A DNA stretch of 50,181 nucleotides from an uncultured Alistipes sp. (GTDB lineage Bacteria > Bacteroidota > Bacteroidia > Bacteroidales > Rikenellaceae): NCBI RefSeq assembly GCF_902388705.1, contig NZ_CABMQJ010000013.1, positions 1 to 50,181 on the forward strand, given 5' to 3'. Every line of letters begins with the position of its first letter. The first letter of the stretch is position 1. This document shows, one piece after another, positions 36,082 to 43,786 of the stretch. Below the pieces are notes generated by a model. The model was not told the DNA's origin. It worked only from the letters and a program-made list of their open reading frames with translations, and did no database searches. The position numbers were made by a program, and so were the translations under genes.

Positions 36082-37929
36082 TTATTTGTTTTCCGAATTA
36101 TCGATTTTCCGCAGGGGCTCGAACGAGCGCATCGACATCTCGAAGCCCGCATTTTTGTAGAATTCGACGAACGTCAGACGCATCGGGTGTACGAACGACG
36201 AGATGGTCGACATGAAGAGGTTGATGCCGTGGCCGATCAGCAGAATCGGAATCATAATCAGCAGCCGCACGACGATGCCCGAGCCCTCGGGGACGAATCC
36301 GGCGGCAAGCGCGTTGAACACCGTGGCGAGGATGCCGCCCGAGAGTCCGATGGCGAACAGGCGGATATACGACAGCACGTCGGAGAGGATGCCCGTCAGG
36401 TTATTGTAGGTGTCCCACAGTCCCAGTCCGAAATTCAGCAGCGGATTCTTGCCCGGCGAGTTGAAGAACAGCATCAGCACCGCGCCCACACCGAGCGTCG
36501 CATAGAACGCGGGCGACGAGGTGGTGTAGAACGGAATCACCCATTCGGGGTTGAGCAGCGGCAGTCCGCCGGCGAGGCTTCCGCCCAGAATCACCAGCAG
36601 CCAGCCCAGCGAGCCGAGCGAATATCGGAATCCGACGGTGGACGAAATCATGACGATTTTCAGCACCATGCCGAACATGATTTGCACCACGCCGATGGCC
36701 AGCGCAATGGAGAAGAACTGCCCCTGGAAATCGAAGAAATGAATCGACGGGAACCACTCCTGCATGCTCATGCCGAAGAAAGAGCCGCAGAGCAGTCCGA
36801 AGAGAATCGTCGACACGCCGCACAGCGTGGCGAACCATGCCGCCTGGCGCATCATGCCGGGCTGTTTGTTCTTCGCCAGCATCCACGCCCCCAGCAGCGC
36901 GAGAATGGCGCCGTATCCGGCATCGTTCAGGCAGATGCCGAAGAAAAGCATGTAGAACGGCGCAAAGAACGGTGTGAGGTCCATCGTACCGTATTTCGGA
37001 CGGGCGTACATGTCGCCCACCAACTCGAAAACGCGCGCGAACCAGTTGTTCTTCAGTTTCACCGGCGTATCGTCCTCGGGCGTAGGATCGCCCTTGAGGT
37101 AAACGACGTTGGGATACTCCTCCAGCAAGGCGTCGACCTTGTCCGAGGTCTCCTTTTCGGCCCATCCCTCCATCACGACCAGCGTGCCGTCGGCGGCCTG
37201 CTGCGCCGTGGCTTTCACGCGCACGCCCTGCAGGCGCTCTTTCAGCGTTGCGGCATGCGCAGCGAGTAGCTTTTCAGAAACCGCCACGCGCGAAAACTCG
37301 GCGTCCAGCGTCCGGAGTTCCTTTTCGGCCACGGCGATACGGCGCTCCGCCTCGCGGATGTCCATCGACGGGGTTTTCATCTCCTGCGCATCGAGCGTCA
37401 CCTCCTCGCCGGGAGCCGTCACGACGACAAAATAGGCCGTCGATTCGCTGCGGTTAATCAGCGACAGGGTATACTGCCCGGCCCACTCGGCTTCGAACTT
37501 GTCGTAGTTGCTCTTCGGGGTGAAGAAATAACGCAGTACGATGCCCTGTTCGGCCAGCGCTTTGGTGCGCTCGGGCGAAAACTCGCCCCACGGACGCAGC
37601 TCGTCGGCCGTCTTCTCCAGGCGGCCGATTTCGGCATGCAGCGCCGTAGCCCGCTGGTGCGCGGCGGCGTAGTGCTCATAAGCCTCGGCGCCCGTGGCGA
37701 AGGGCTTGGCGCCGGCGTCGCAGCGGCCCTCCTCCGCACGGAAATTGCGCAGGAATTCGGTCGCCTTGGCGTGCCCCTCGATGTCGAGCAGCAGCTGCCG
37801 GTCCTCTTCCGAGGGCTCCCAGCCCGTGGTGGTGATGTCCACAAGGCCCAGGTCGCGCAGCTTTTCGATAAAATCCTCGCTTTGCGCCGCATAGAGCACA
37901 AAGTCGTATTTTGCCATTTTCGCTATCAT
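36082..37929 (-). CDS. ntpI: V/A-type ATPase subunit I (stator, 116-kDa-like)
   Basis: 615 residues. The N-terminal half is cytoplasmic and partly coiled-coil (about 1-300). The C-terminal half has about seven membrane helices, including LFFGICLNDAGYGAILALLGAWML and the segment with GILSDVLSYIRLFAIGLSGG that carries the conserved Arg facing the proteolipid ring. The ATG at 37929 overlaps the TGA of subunit D (ATGA), which favours it over the ATG four codons later and implies translational coupling. It links the peripheral stalk to the membrane ring and forms the ion half-channels. Confidence 0.94.
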   Translation of the reverse strand: MIAKMAKYDFVLYAAQSEDFIEKLRDLGLVDITTTGWEPSEEDRQLLLDIEGHAKATEFLRNFRAEEGRCDAGAKPFATGAEAYEHYAAAHQRATALHAEIGRLEKTADELRPWGEFSPERTKALAEQGIVLRYFFTPKSNYDKFEAEWAGQYTLSLINRSESTAYFVVVTAPGEEVTLDAQEMKTPSMDIREAERRIAVAEKELRTLDAEFSRVAVSEKLLAAHAATLKERLQGVRVKATAQQAADGTLVVMEGWAEKETSDKVDALLEEYPNVVYLKGDPTPEDDTPVKLKNNWFARVFELVGDMYARPKYGTMDLTPFFAPFYMLFFGICLNDAGYGAILALLGAWMLAKNKQPGMMRQAAWFATLCGVSTILFGLLCGSFFGMSMQEWFPSIHFFDFQGQFFSIALAIGVVQIMFGMVLKIVMISSTVGFRYSLGSLGWLLVILGGSLAGGLPLLNPEWVIPFYTTSSPAFYATLGVGAVLMLFFNSPGKNPLLNFGLGLWDTYNNLTGILSDVLSYIRLFAIGLSGGILATVFNALAAGFVPEGSGIVVRLLIMIPILLIGHGINLFMSTISSFVHPMRLTFVEFYKNAGFEMSMRSFEPLRKIDNSENK

Positions 37930-38534
37930 AACATTGCGCCCTCCCCGGCCTGTTGCTGTTTGGTTTTCACGATCTTCTGGGCCGACTTGGAGAGGTTCTC
38001 CTCGTCCTCCATGAAGCGTTTGATCTTACGTATGGCGTCCTCGTACCCGGGTATCTGCACCTTTTCGTACAAGTTCACCTTTTGAGTGGTTTTACGGCGT
38101 GCGTGGTCGAGCAGTTCCATCCGGCGGTTGTACACCTCGAACTCGATCCCCAGCTGCGCCATGCGCTTGAGGATATCGACTCCGTCGGCGAACCATACGG
38201 GCGACGAGAAGAGGTCGTAGGGCTTCTCCTCGAACTTCACGTCCTGCAAAACGGGTATCCGCACACCCGCGATCTTCTGTACCGAAAGTTCGACATCAGC
38301 GATGCGCAAGAGGTCACAATCAAACTCTCCCCAGAGCGCCACCATGTAGTCGTACTCGGCCTTCAGGGCATCGAGCCGGCTGCGGTAGTCGCCCGCGGAG
38401 TCCTTCGCCTTCTTCACTTCGGAGCGCAGGGCCGACTCCTTACTTTTGATCGTAGGGAGTGCCTTCTGCCGCATTTTCAGCTGCTTGCCGAGGTCGCCGA
38501 GCGAGGTCTTGTTATATTGAAATTTGATTGCCAT
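37926..38534 (-). CDS. ntpD: V/A-type ATPase subunit D (central rotor shaft)
   Basis: 202 residues, predicted as a long antiparallel coiled coil at both ends with IKFQYNKTSLGDLGKQLKMR at the start, as in D subunits. It connects the A3B3 head to the proteolipid ring. It lies 6 bases after subunit B and overlaps subunit I by 4 bases. No gene for subunit F, its usual partner in the shaft, is recognisable in the operon. Confidence 0.92.
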   Translation of the reverse strand: MAIKFQYNKTSLGDLGKQLKMRQKALPTIKSKESALRSEVKKAKDSAGDYRSRLDALKAEYDYMVALWGEFDCDLLRIADVELSVQKIAGVRIPVLQDVKFEEKPYDLFSSPVWFADGVDILKRMAQLGIEFEVYNRRMELLDHARRKTTQKVNLYEKVQIPGYEDAIRKIKRFMEDEENLSKSAQKIVKTKQQQAGEGAML

Positions 38535-38540
38535 CGCGTT

Positions 38541-39863
38541 TTACGATTCTTTCCAGTACTTTTTGATGAGCTCCTCCTTGATCGCGACCTCCTCCTTGGA
38601 GAAGTATTTCGCGAAGAGTCCCCACGCCGTGTCGAGCATCTCGGTGATGCCGATATTGACGTCGATCGACAGGAGTTTCTCCGAATAGTCGTATGCGAAC
38701 TTCAGCGTACGCTCGTCGTAGTCCGAGAGGTCGAAACCGTTCTCGAGCTTGGTCTTGGCGTTGGCTGCGTCGGCATAGAGGCGCACGCAGGCGTTCATCA
38801 CCTGCGGATGGTCTTCGCGGGTTTTCTTGCCGATGACCAGCTGCTTCAGACGCGACAGCGAACGGAACGGGTCGACGATGACCTTGCCCGTATCGGAGTC
38901 GTTGCGAAGGAACAACTGTCCTTCGGTGATGTAACCCGTATTGTCGGGGATGGCGTGCGTAATGTCGCCGCCCGACAGGGTCGTCACGGCGATAATGGTA
39001 ATCGAACCGCCGTTGGGCAGCTGCACGGCCTTCTCGTAAATCTTCGCCAGATCGGAGTAGAGCGAGCCGGGCATCGAGTCTTTCGACGGAATCTGGTCCA
39101 TACGGTTCGACACGATGGCCAGCGCATCGGCGTAGAGCGTCATGTCGGTCAGCAGCACCAGCACCTTTTCGCCCTTGTCCACGGCGAAATACTCGGCGGC
39201 CGTAAGCGCCATGTCGGGAACCAGGAGCCGCTCCACGGGCGGGTTCTCCGTCGTGTTGACGAACGACACGATGCGGTCGAGCGCACCGGCGTTCTCGAAC
39301 ACCGACTTGAAGTAGAGGAAGTCGTCGTTCGAAAGTCCCATGCCGCCGAGGATGATTTTGTCGGCCTTGGCGCGCAGCGCCACGTTGGCCATCACGGCGT
39401 TATACGGCTGGTCGGGATCGGCGAAGAACGGAATCTTCTGCCCCGTCACGATCGTATTGTTCAAATCGATGCCGGCGATACCCGTGGCGATCAGCTCCGA
39501 AGGCTGGATACGCCGGAAAGGGTTCACCGTCGGGCCGCCGATTTCGCGCGCCTCGCCCTCGACGATTTCACCGCCTTCGAGCGGTTCGCCGTAGGCGTTG
39601 AAGAAACGGCCCGCCAGGTTGTCCGATACGCGCAGCTTCGGCGGCTCGCCGTGGAAGACGACCTCCGAGTCGGTAGCAATCCCCTCGGTTCCGGAGAAAA
39701 CCTGCAACGTCACGTTCTCGCCCATAATCTTCACCACCTGCGCCAGCTTGCCGCCCACGGTGGCAAGTTCGTCGTTGCCGACGCCCAGCGCCTTGAGCGT
39801 CACGGTCGCCTTGGTGATGTTGTCAATCTTGGTATATATTTTCTGAAAAGCTCGTGTTGTCAT
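38541..39863 (-). CDS. ntpB: V/A-type ATPase subunit B
   Basis: 440 residues, the non-catalytic nucleotide-binding subunit of the A3B3 head. Family blocks include GRFFNAYGEPLEGG, ETVNPFRR-like TVNPFRRIQPSELI, TGQKIPFFADPDQPYN and GSLYSDLAKIYEKA. No classical Walker A motif is seen, as expected for B. It lies 10 bases after subunit A and 6 before D. Confidence 0.96.
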   Translation of the reverse strand: MTTRAFQKIYTKIDNITKATVTLKALGVGNDELATVGGKLAQVVKIMGENVTLQVFSGTEGIATDSEVVFHGEPPKLRVSDNLAGRFFNAYGEPLEGGEIVEGEAREIGGPTVNPFRRIQPSELIATGIAGIDLNNTIVTGQKIPFFADPDQPYNAVMANVALRAKADKIILGGMGLSNDDFLYFKSVFENAGALDRIVSFVNTTENPPVERLLVPDMALTAAEYFAVDKGEKVLVLLTDMTLYADALAIVSNRMDQIPSKDSMPGSLYSDLAKIYEKAVQLPNGGSITIIAVTTLSGGDITHAIPDNTGYITEGQLFLRNDSDTGKVIVDPFRSLSRLKQLVIGKKTREDHPQVMNACVRLYADAANAKTKLENGFDLSDYDERTLKFAYDYSEKLLSIDVNIGITEMLDTAWGLFAKYFSKEEVAIKEELIKKYWKES

Positions 39864-39873
39864 GGTCTAAAGC

Positions 39874-41628
39874 TTATTTGATTTTTTCACTCACATACTT
39901 CTCGATCTGCTTCAGGTAATCGTTGAACTTCTCCGACTGCCATTCCGAATAGTTCATCTGGCGGAAAAGGTTGATCAGACCCTTGAAGAACTGCGAGCAC
40001 TCCTCGAAACCGGCGAAAGCGAACTCCTTGCTGCAGATGTCGAGCACCATTTTGTACATCATCTTCTGGCGTTCGAGCGGGCAGTTGGCGTCGATGTCGT
40101 CGAATGCGTCCTGCTGCAGGATTACGAAGTCTATCAGCTCCGACTTCCAGAAACGTTCGTGGTATTCCACCGGCACGCCGTCGTCGCCGAGGATATTGAT
40201 CTGGTCGTTGGCCTCCTTGCCGCGCTGCACGATGGTCTTGCCGGCATATACAAGGTCCACCCAGTCTTTCTCGATATGGTCGTCGAGGTATTCCCTGATT
40301 TCGGGATACTCGAGGTATTTCGAATAGGATTCCAGCGGGTCGATGGCCGGATAGCGCTTCGAGTCGGCACGTCCCTGCGACAGGGCGTAGAAGCAGCGCG
40401 CCGCCTTCTTCGTGGACTCGGTCACCGGCTCCTTGAGGTTACCGCCCGCGGGCGACACCGTACCGAGGAAAGTCACCGAACCCGTCTGGCCGTTGTTCAG
40501 CTTCACCAGTCCGGCACGCGAATAGAAGTTCGAGATAATCGCCGAGAGGTCCATCGGGAAAGCGTCCTGTCCGGGCAGCTCCTCCAGACGGTTCGACATC
40601 TCGCGCAGCGCCTGTGCCCAGCGCGACGTCGAGTCGGCCATCACCAGCACCTTGAGGCCCATGGCGCGGTAGTACTCGCCGATGGCCATACCCGTATACA
40701 CCGACGCCTCGCGCGCCGCAACGGGCATGTTCGACGTGTTGCAGATGATAATCGTGCGCTCCATGAGCTTGCGGCCCGTATGGGGGTCGACCAGTTCGGG
40801 GAACTCCTTGAAAATCTCCACCACCTCGTTGGCACGCTCGCCGCAGGCCACCATGATGATGATGTCGGCATCGGCCTGTTTCGAAATGGCGTGCTGGAGC
40901 ACGGTCTTGCCCGCACCGAAAGGCCCGGGGATAAAGCCCGTACCGCCCTCGGCCATCGGGTTGAACGTGTCGATGGCGCGGACGCCCGTTTCCATCATGC
41001 GCGAGGGGCGCGGCTTCTCCACGTAGCAGCGCACGGCCTGCTTCACGGGCCACTTCTGCACCATCGTGATGTCGTAGTCCCGGCCCTCGTCGTCGGTCAC
41101 CACGGCAATCGTGTCCGTGACCTTGTATTTACCGGCCGCCGCCACGCTCTTGACCGTATAGTTCCCGGCCATCGTGAAGGGCACCATGATTTTGTGGCTC
41201 ACCCACTGCTCCTTGACTTCGCCCAGCCACGATGCGGCCGTCGCCTTGTCGCCCGCTTTGGCCAGCGGCGAGAACTCCCACTCCGCCCCGAAATCGACCG
41301 GGTCGGTAATCGACCCGCGCTCGATGAACAGACCGTCCATCTTCTCGAGGTCGTTCTGCAGACCGTCGTAGTTGCGCGACAAGAGGCCCGGGGCGAGCGT
41401 CACCTCGAGCATATGCCCCTCGAACTCGACCTTGTCGCCGATTTTGAGTCCGCGGGTGCTGTCAAAAACCTGGACATAGGCGCTGTCGCCTACGACCTTG
41501 ATGACCTCGGCCATCATTTTGGTATCGCCTGCATACACGTAGCAGATTTCGTTCTGGCCTACGGCTCCGTCGGCCTTGACGATGACGATGTTGGAGATGA
41601 TACCGTTTACACGTCCTGTAGTTTTCAT
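39874..41628 (-). CDS. ntpA: V/A-type ATPase catalytic subunit A
   Basis: 584 residues. N-terminal beta-barrel, then the non-homologous region typical of A subunits, then Walker A GPFGAGKT (residues 235-242) and the block VLVMADSTSRWAQALREMSNRLEELPGQDAFP. It hydrolyses or makes ATP in the A3B3 head. It follows DUF2764 after an unusual 141-base gap holding two hairpins, while the genes after it are tightly packed. Confidence 0.97.
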   Translation of the reverse strand: MKTTGRVNGIISNIVIVKADGAVGQNEICYVYAGDTKMMAEVIKVVGDSAYVQVFDSTRGLKIGDKVEFEGHMLEVTLAPGLLSRNYDGLQNDLEKMDGLFIERGSITDPVDFGAEWEFSPLAKAGDKATAASWLGEVKEQWVSHKIMVPFTMAGNYTVKSVAAAGKYKVTDTIAVVTDDEGRDYDITMVQKWPVKQAVRCYVEKPRPSRMMETGVRAIDTFNPMAEGGTGFIPGPFGAGKTVLQHAISKQADADIIIMVACGERANEVVEIFKEFPELVDPHTGRKLMERTIIICNTSNMPVAAREASVYTGMAIGEYYRAMGLKVLVMADSTSRWAQALREMSNRLEELPGQDAFPMDLSAIISNFYSRAGLVKLNNGQTGSVTFLGTVSPAGGNLKEPVTESTKKAARCFYALSQGRADSKRYPAIDPLESYSKYLEYPEIREYLDDHIEKDWVDLVYAGKTIVQRGKEANDQINILGDDGVPVEYHERFWKSELIDFVILQQDAFDDIDANCPLERQKMMYKMVLDICSKEFAFAGFEECSQFFKGLINLFRQMNYSEWQSEKFNDYLKQIEKYVSEKIK

Positions 41629-41711
41629 GAATATTCGTTTAGTTTCTTATTTTTCGTTTTTCCGGCCCCGGCGCACGTTCCGCCTCGGGCATCCCGGCCC
41701 CCTGAAGAGGC

Positions 41712-41754
41712 GCCCGGGACAGTACCGGGCCTGCTGACACGGCCTGCGGCCGTG
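41712..41754 (-). other. Two intercistronic hairpins upstream of the A subunit gene
   Basis: GCCCGG/CCGGGC (41712-41717, 41725-41730) with a 7-base loop, and CACGGCC/GGCCGTG (41738-41744, 41748-41754) with a TGC loop. No T-run follows on the minus strand. They lie in the only long gap of the operon and might be mRNA-processing or stability elements. Confidence 0.5.
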
Positions 41755-41769
41755 CATGCGCTTTCAGGA

Positions 41770-42606
41770 CTACTCCTTGTTTTCCACCAGCGCCCTGCCG
41801 TCCAGCTCGGCCATCAGGCGGGAGAACATCTCGCGGCCGCGTGCGGCGTCGAGCTGTGTCCAGCGCGCCACGATGTTGACGCGGACGAGGTACGAAAGGA
41901 TGGAGTTGATGTCGAAATAGTCGAACGTCGCCAGTTCCACGGCTTCGTTCCAGCGGATCAGGTCGAGCTTATGCTCTTTCTCCACGAGGTTGGCATCGTC
42001 GTTCACGGCGGCGATCACGGCGTCGATGTAGGGCAGCTCGCCCCGCAGTCCGAAATCGGCGGCCGAGCTGCGCTCCAGCTGCTCGACCACGTCGCCCCCG
42101 CCTACGGTCACCTCCTCTACGGGACGCCCAGCGGCACGGGCCGTCACGGCGGCCGTCACGTTGCGCAGGTTGCGGTCGAATTCCGACCACGCGCGCAGGA
42201 AGCGGCTGCGGGCACGGCTGCAAGCGCCGTAATAGGCGTCGAACAGGGCCGTTTCGAAGCGCTGCGCCGTATCGACCTCCTCGGCGTCCTCGCCCTCGGG
42301 GTCGGCATAGGCGCGCAGCACACGGGCCACGGGGGCCGGCAGCTTCCGGGGAGCCTTCACCTCCTCTTCCAGCTCCTCGTGCGTGAAGTTGCCCAGCGGA
42401 TTGTGCGCCGAGCGCCCCGCGCGCAGCGAAGCGATATTCTCACAGTCGTAGTAGCCGTACAGCAGCCGCACCTCGGCAGCGTCCGCCGCCGACACACCTT
42501 CGAGAATCTCCCCGATGATGGCTTTGGCATCGAAGCCCTTGGTGTCGGCGTCGAGCGAATACTCTTTCAGCCCGGCGACCAGACAATAATAATTCGTTGC
42601 GAACAT
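41770..42606 (-). CDS. DUF2764 protein of the V/A-ATPase operon
   Basis: 278 residues, soluble, starting MFATNYYCLVAGLKEYSLD. It belongs to DUF2764, found almost only in Bacteroidetes- and spirochaete-type V/A-ATPase operons between E and A. The operon has no recognisable C subunit, and this protein sits where C would be, is mainly helical and of similar size. It may be the C-subunit equivalent that joins shaft and ring (inference). It follows subunit E by 5 bases. Confidence 0.88.
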   Translation of the reverse strand: MFATNYYCLVAGLKEYSLDADTKGFDAKAIIGEILEGVSAADAAEVRLLYGYYDCENIASLRAGRSAHNPLGNFTHEELEEEVKAPRKLPAPVARVLRAYADPEGEDAEEVDTAQRFETALFDAYYGACSRARSRFLRAWSEFDRNLRNVTAAVTARAAGRPVEEVTVGGGDVVEQLERSSAADFGLRGELPYIDAVIAAVNDDANLVEKEHKLDLIRWNEAVELATFDYFDINSILSYLVRVNIVARWTQLDAARGREMFSRLMAELDGRALVENKE

Positions 42607-42611
42607 GGTCG

Positions 42612-43226
42612 TTACGCCTTAAAGAGCATATCCGAAACCTTCTCGCGCAGGTACTCGCCCAGCAGGGCGTCGAAATCGGCGTCGGAGAACGAGATGTAGT
42701 AGCCGCCGTCTTTGGCGCCCACCTTGAAGCCGGACTTCACCTCTTTGGAATACCCCACTTCGATACCGGCGGCGAGCAGTTCCTGCGCGCTTTTGCCGAA
42801 CGCCGCGTCGAGCTCCGCACGTCCGGCTTCGGGCAGCAGGGCTTTCAGCTCCACCTTGCCGGCCTCGGCGCCGTTCCAGTTCCGGGCCACCGACAGCAGC
42901 ATCTCCTTGATGAAGGCGGGATCGAGCGCCGCGTCCTTAACCCCGGCGGCCGTAGCCCGGGCAACGATCATCGAGGCGATCTCCGCCTTGATTTTCGCGG
43001 CGGCCTGCTTGCCGGCGAGCGAAATCTCGGTCATGGTGTTCTTCTCCACGTCCTCGGCTTTCACCTGGGCTTTCTTAACGATGTCTTCGGCCTGGGCGCG
43101 GGCTTCGGCAACGATCTTCGCCGCCTCTTTCTTGGCCTCGGCAACCAGGCGGTCGGCCTCGGCGCGGCCTTTCTCCAGTCCCTCGTCATAGAGCTTCTTG
43201 GTCAGCTCCTGAAGTTTGTTTTCCAT
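42612..43226 (-). CDS. ntpE: V/A-type ATPase subunit E (peripheral stalk)
   Basis: 204 residues. The N-terminal half is a long charged Ala/Lys/Glu-rich helix (GRAEADRLVAEAKKEAAKIV ...) and the C-terminal half is globular, as in E subunits. It forms the stator stalk; the partner that normally pairs with E (G or H type) is not seen here. It is the first gene of the operon with a predicted promoter about 40 bases upstream. Confidence 0.88.
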   Translation of the reverse strand: MENKLQELTKKLYDEGLEKGRAEADRLVAEAKKEAAKIVAEARAQAEDIVKKAQVKAEDVEKNTMTEISLAGKQAAAKIKAEIASMIVARATAAGVKDAALDPAFIKEMLLSVARNWNGAEAGKVELKALLPEAGRAELDAAFGKSAQELLAAGIEVGYSKEVKSGFKVGAKDGGYYISFSDADFDALLGEYLREKVSDMLFKA

Positions 43227-43267
43227 AGTGTTATTTAGTTTTGATTATTGTTTTTTCATTTTACGCA

Positions 43268-43275
43268 CAAATATA
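43268..43275 (-). promoter_or_regulatory. Predicted -7 box of the V/A-ATPase operon (TATATTTG)
   Basis: Minus-strand TATATTTG fits TAnnTTTG; TCTG lies 18 bases upstream. Expected leader about 35 bases. Farther upstream are three half-sites GACAAT, ATTGTC and GACAA (43305-43310, 43313-43318, 43326-43330), possibly an operator. Confidence 0.6.
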
Positions 43276-43330
43276 TAAAAGATAATTAGAAATCAGAGGC
43301 CGATGACAATAAATTGTCCTTTTTTGACAA

Positions 43331-43538
43331 GAATCGGGAACAAAAAGAGGAACCCGGCAGCCCGGAAAACAGCCCCTCCGGCGACTTCCGGACAACCCTC
43401 CCGGCGCTGCAAAACAGGGGCCAGAACGGTACACCGCGCAGATGGACAGGATTCGCCGCGACGAAAAACAGACTGTGCCGCACCCCGGAGAACGATGTTC
43501 GCTTTTTGAAAAGCGGCACAGCCCTCCGGGAAAACAAC
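43331..43538. other. Intergenic stretch with no recognised feature
   Basis: Between the ATPase promoter region and the terminator at 43539. Several short frames overlap here on both strands, but none has a signal, motif or promoter that would support a gene. Confidence 0.5.
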
Positions 43539-43567
43539 CGGGGAGCGGTTCAATGAACCGCTCCCCG
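43539..43567 (-). terminator. Terminator of the GH51-mutarotase operon
   Basis: 13-base perfect arms (43539-43551, 43555-43567) with a 3-base loop, followed on the minus strand by GGTTGTTTT. It lies 27 bases beyond the stop of the mutarotase remnant, so it is the original operon end. Confidence 0.8.
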
Positions 43568-43593
43568 ACCGATGCGCAATATTTAAAGCACAA

Positions 43594-43786
43594 CTATTCG
43601 GCATCGAACTTACAGACGCACACATGGCGGTACTCCTCCCCCGGGCCGAGCAGTCGAGGGAAACTCCGGACGGTTGGGACTGTCGGGAAAATGCCGTGTT
43701 TCCAGCGCCAGCGACGCCCGGTGCCCATAGCTTTGCCGCCCTTGCCTACCTCCTTGCCGTCGAAGAAATTGCCCCCACCTGGACGG
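43594..43786 (-). pseudogene. 3' remnant of an aldose 1-epimerase (galM-type) gene
   Basis: Starts directly after the GH51 stop codon. The first part reads GGGNFFDGKEVGKGGKA, the galM NFxDG...GKGGKA block. After a frameshift near 43728-43732 a second frame gives YGHRASLALETRHFPDSPNR, the family's LETQHFPDSPN block. A second shift near 43643-43653 returns to the first frame with PGEEYRHVCVCKFDAE and a stop, matching the usual PGExY...YKF ending. Only about the last 60 codons survive, with two frameshifts that cancel. The missing 5' part must have been deleted up to the GH51 stop. In related operons a secreted mutarotase accompanies pentose or galactose release. Confidence 0.88.

Noticed and set aside
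43261..43593. Short cysteine-rich minus-strand frames between the ATPase promoter and GH51
   Set aside because: Overlapping frames on both strands, crossing the terminator hairpin and the ATPase promoter, with no family resemblance.
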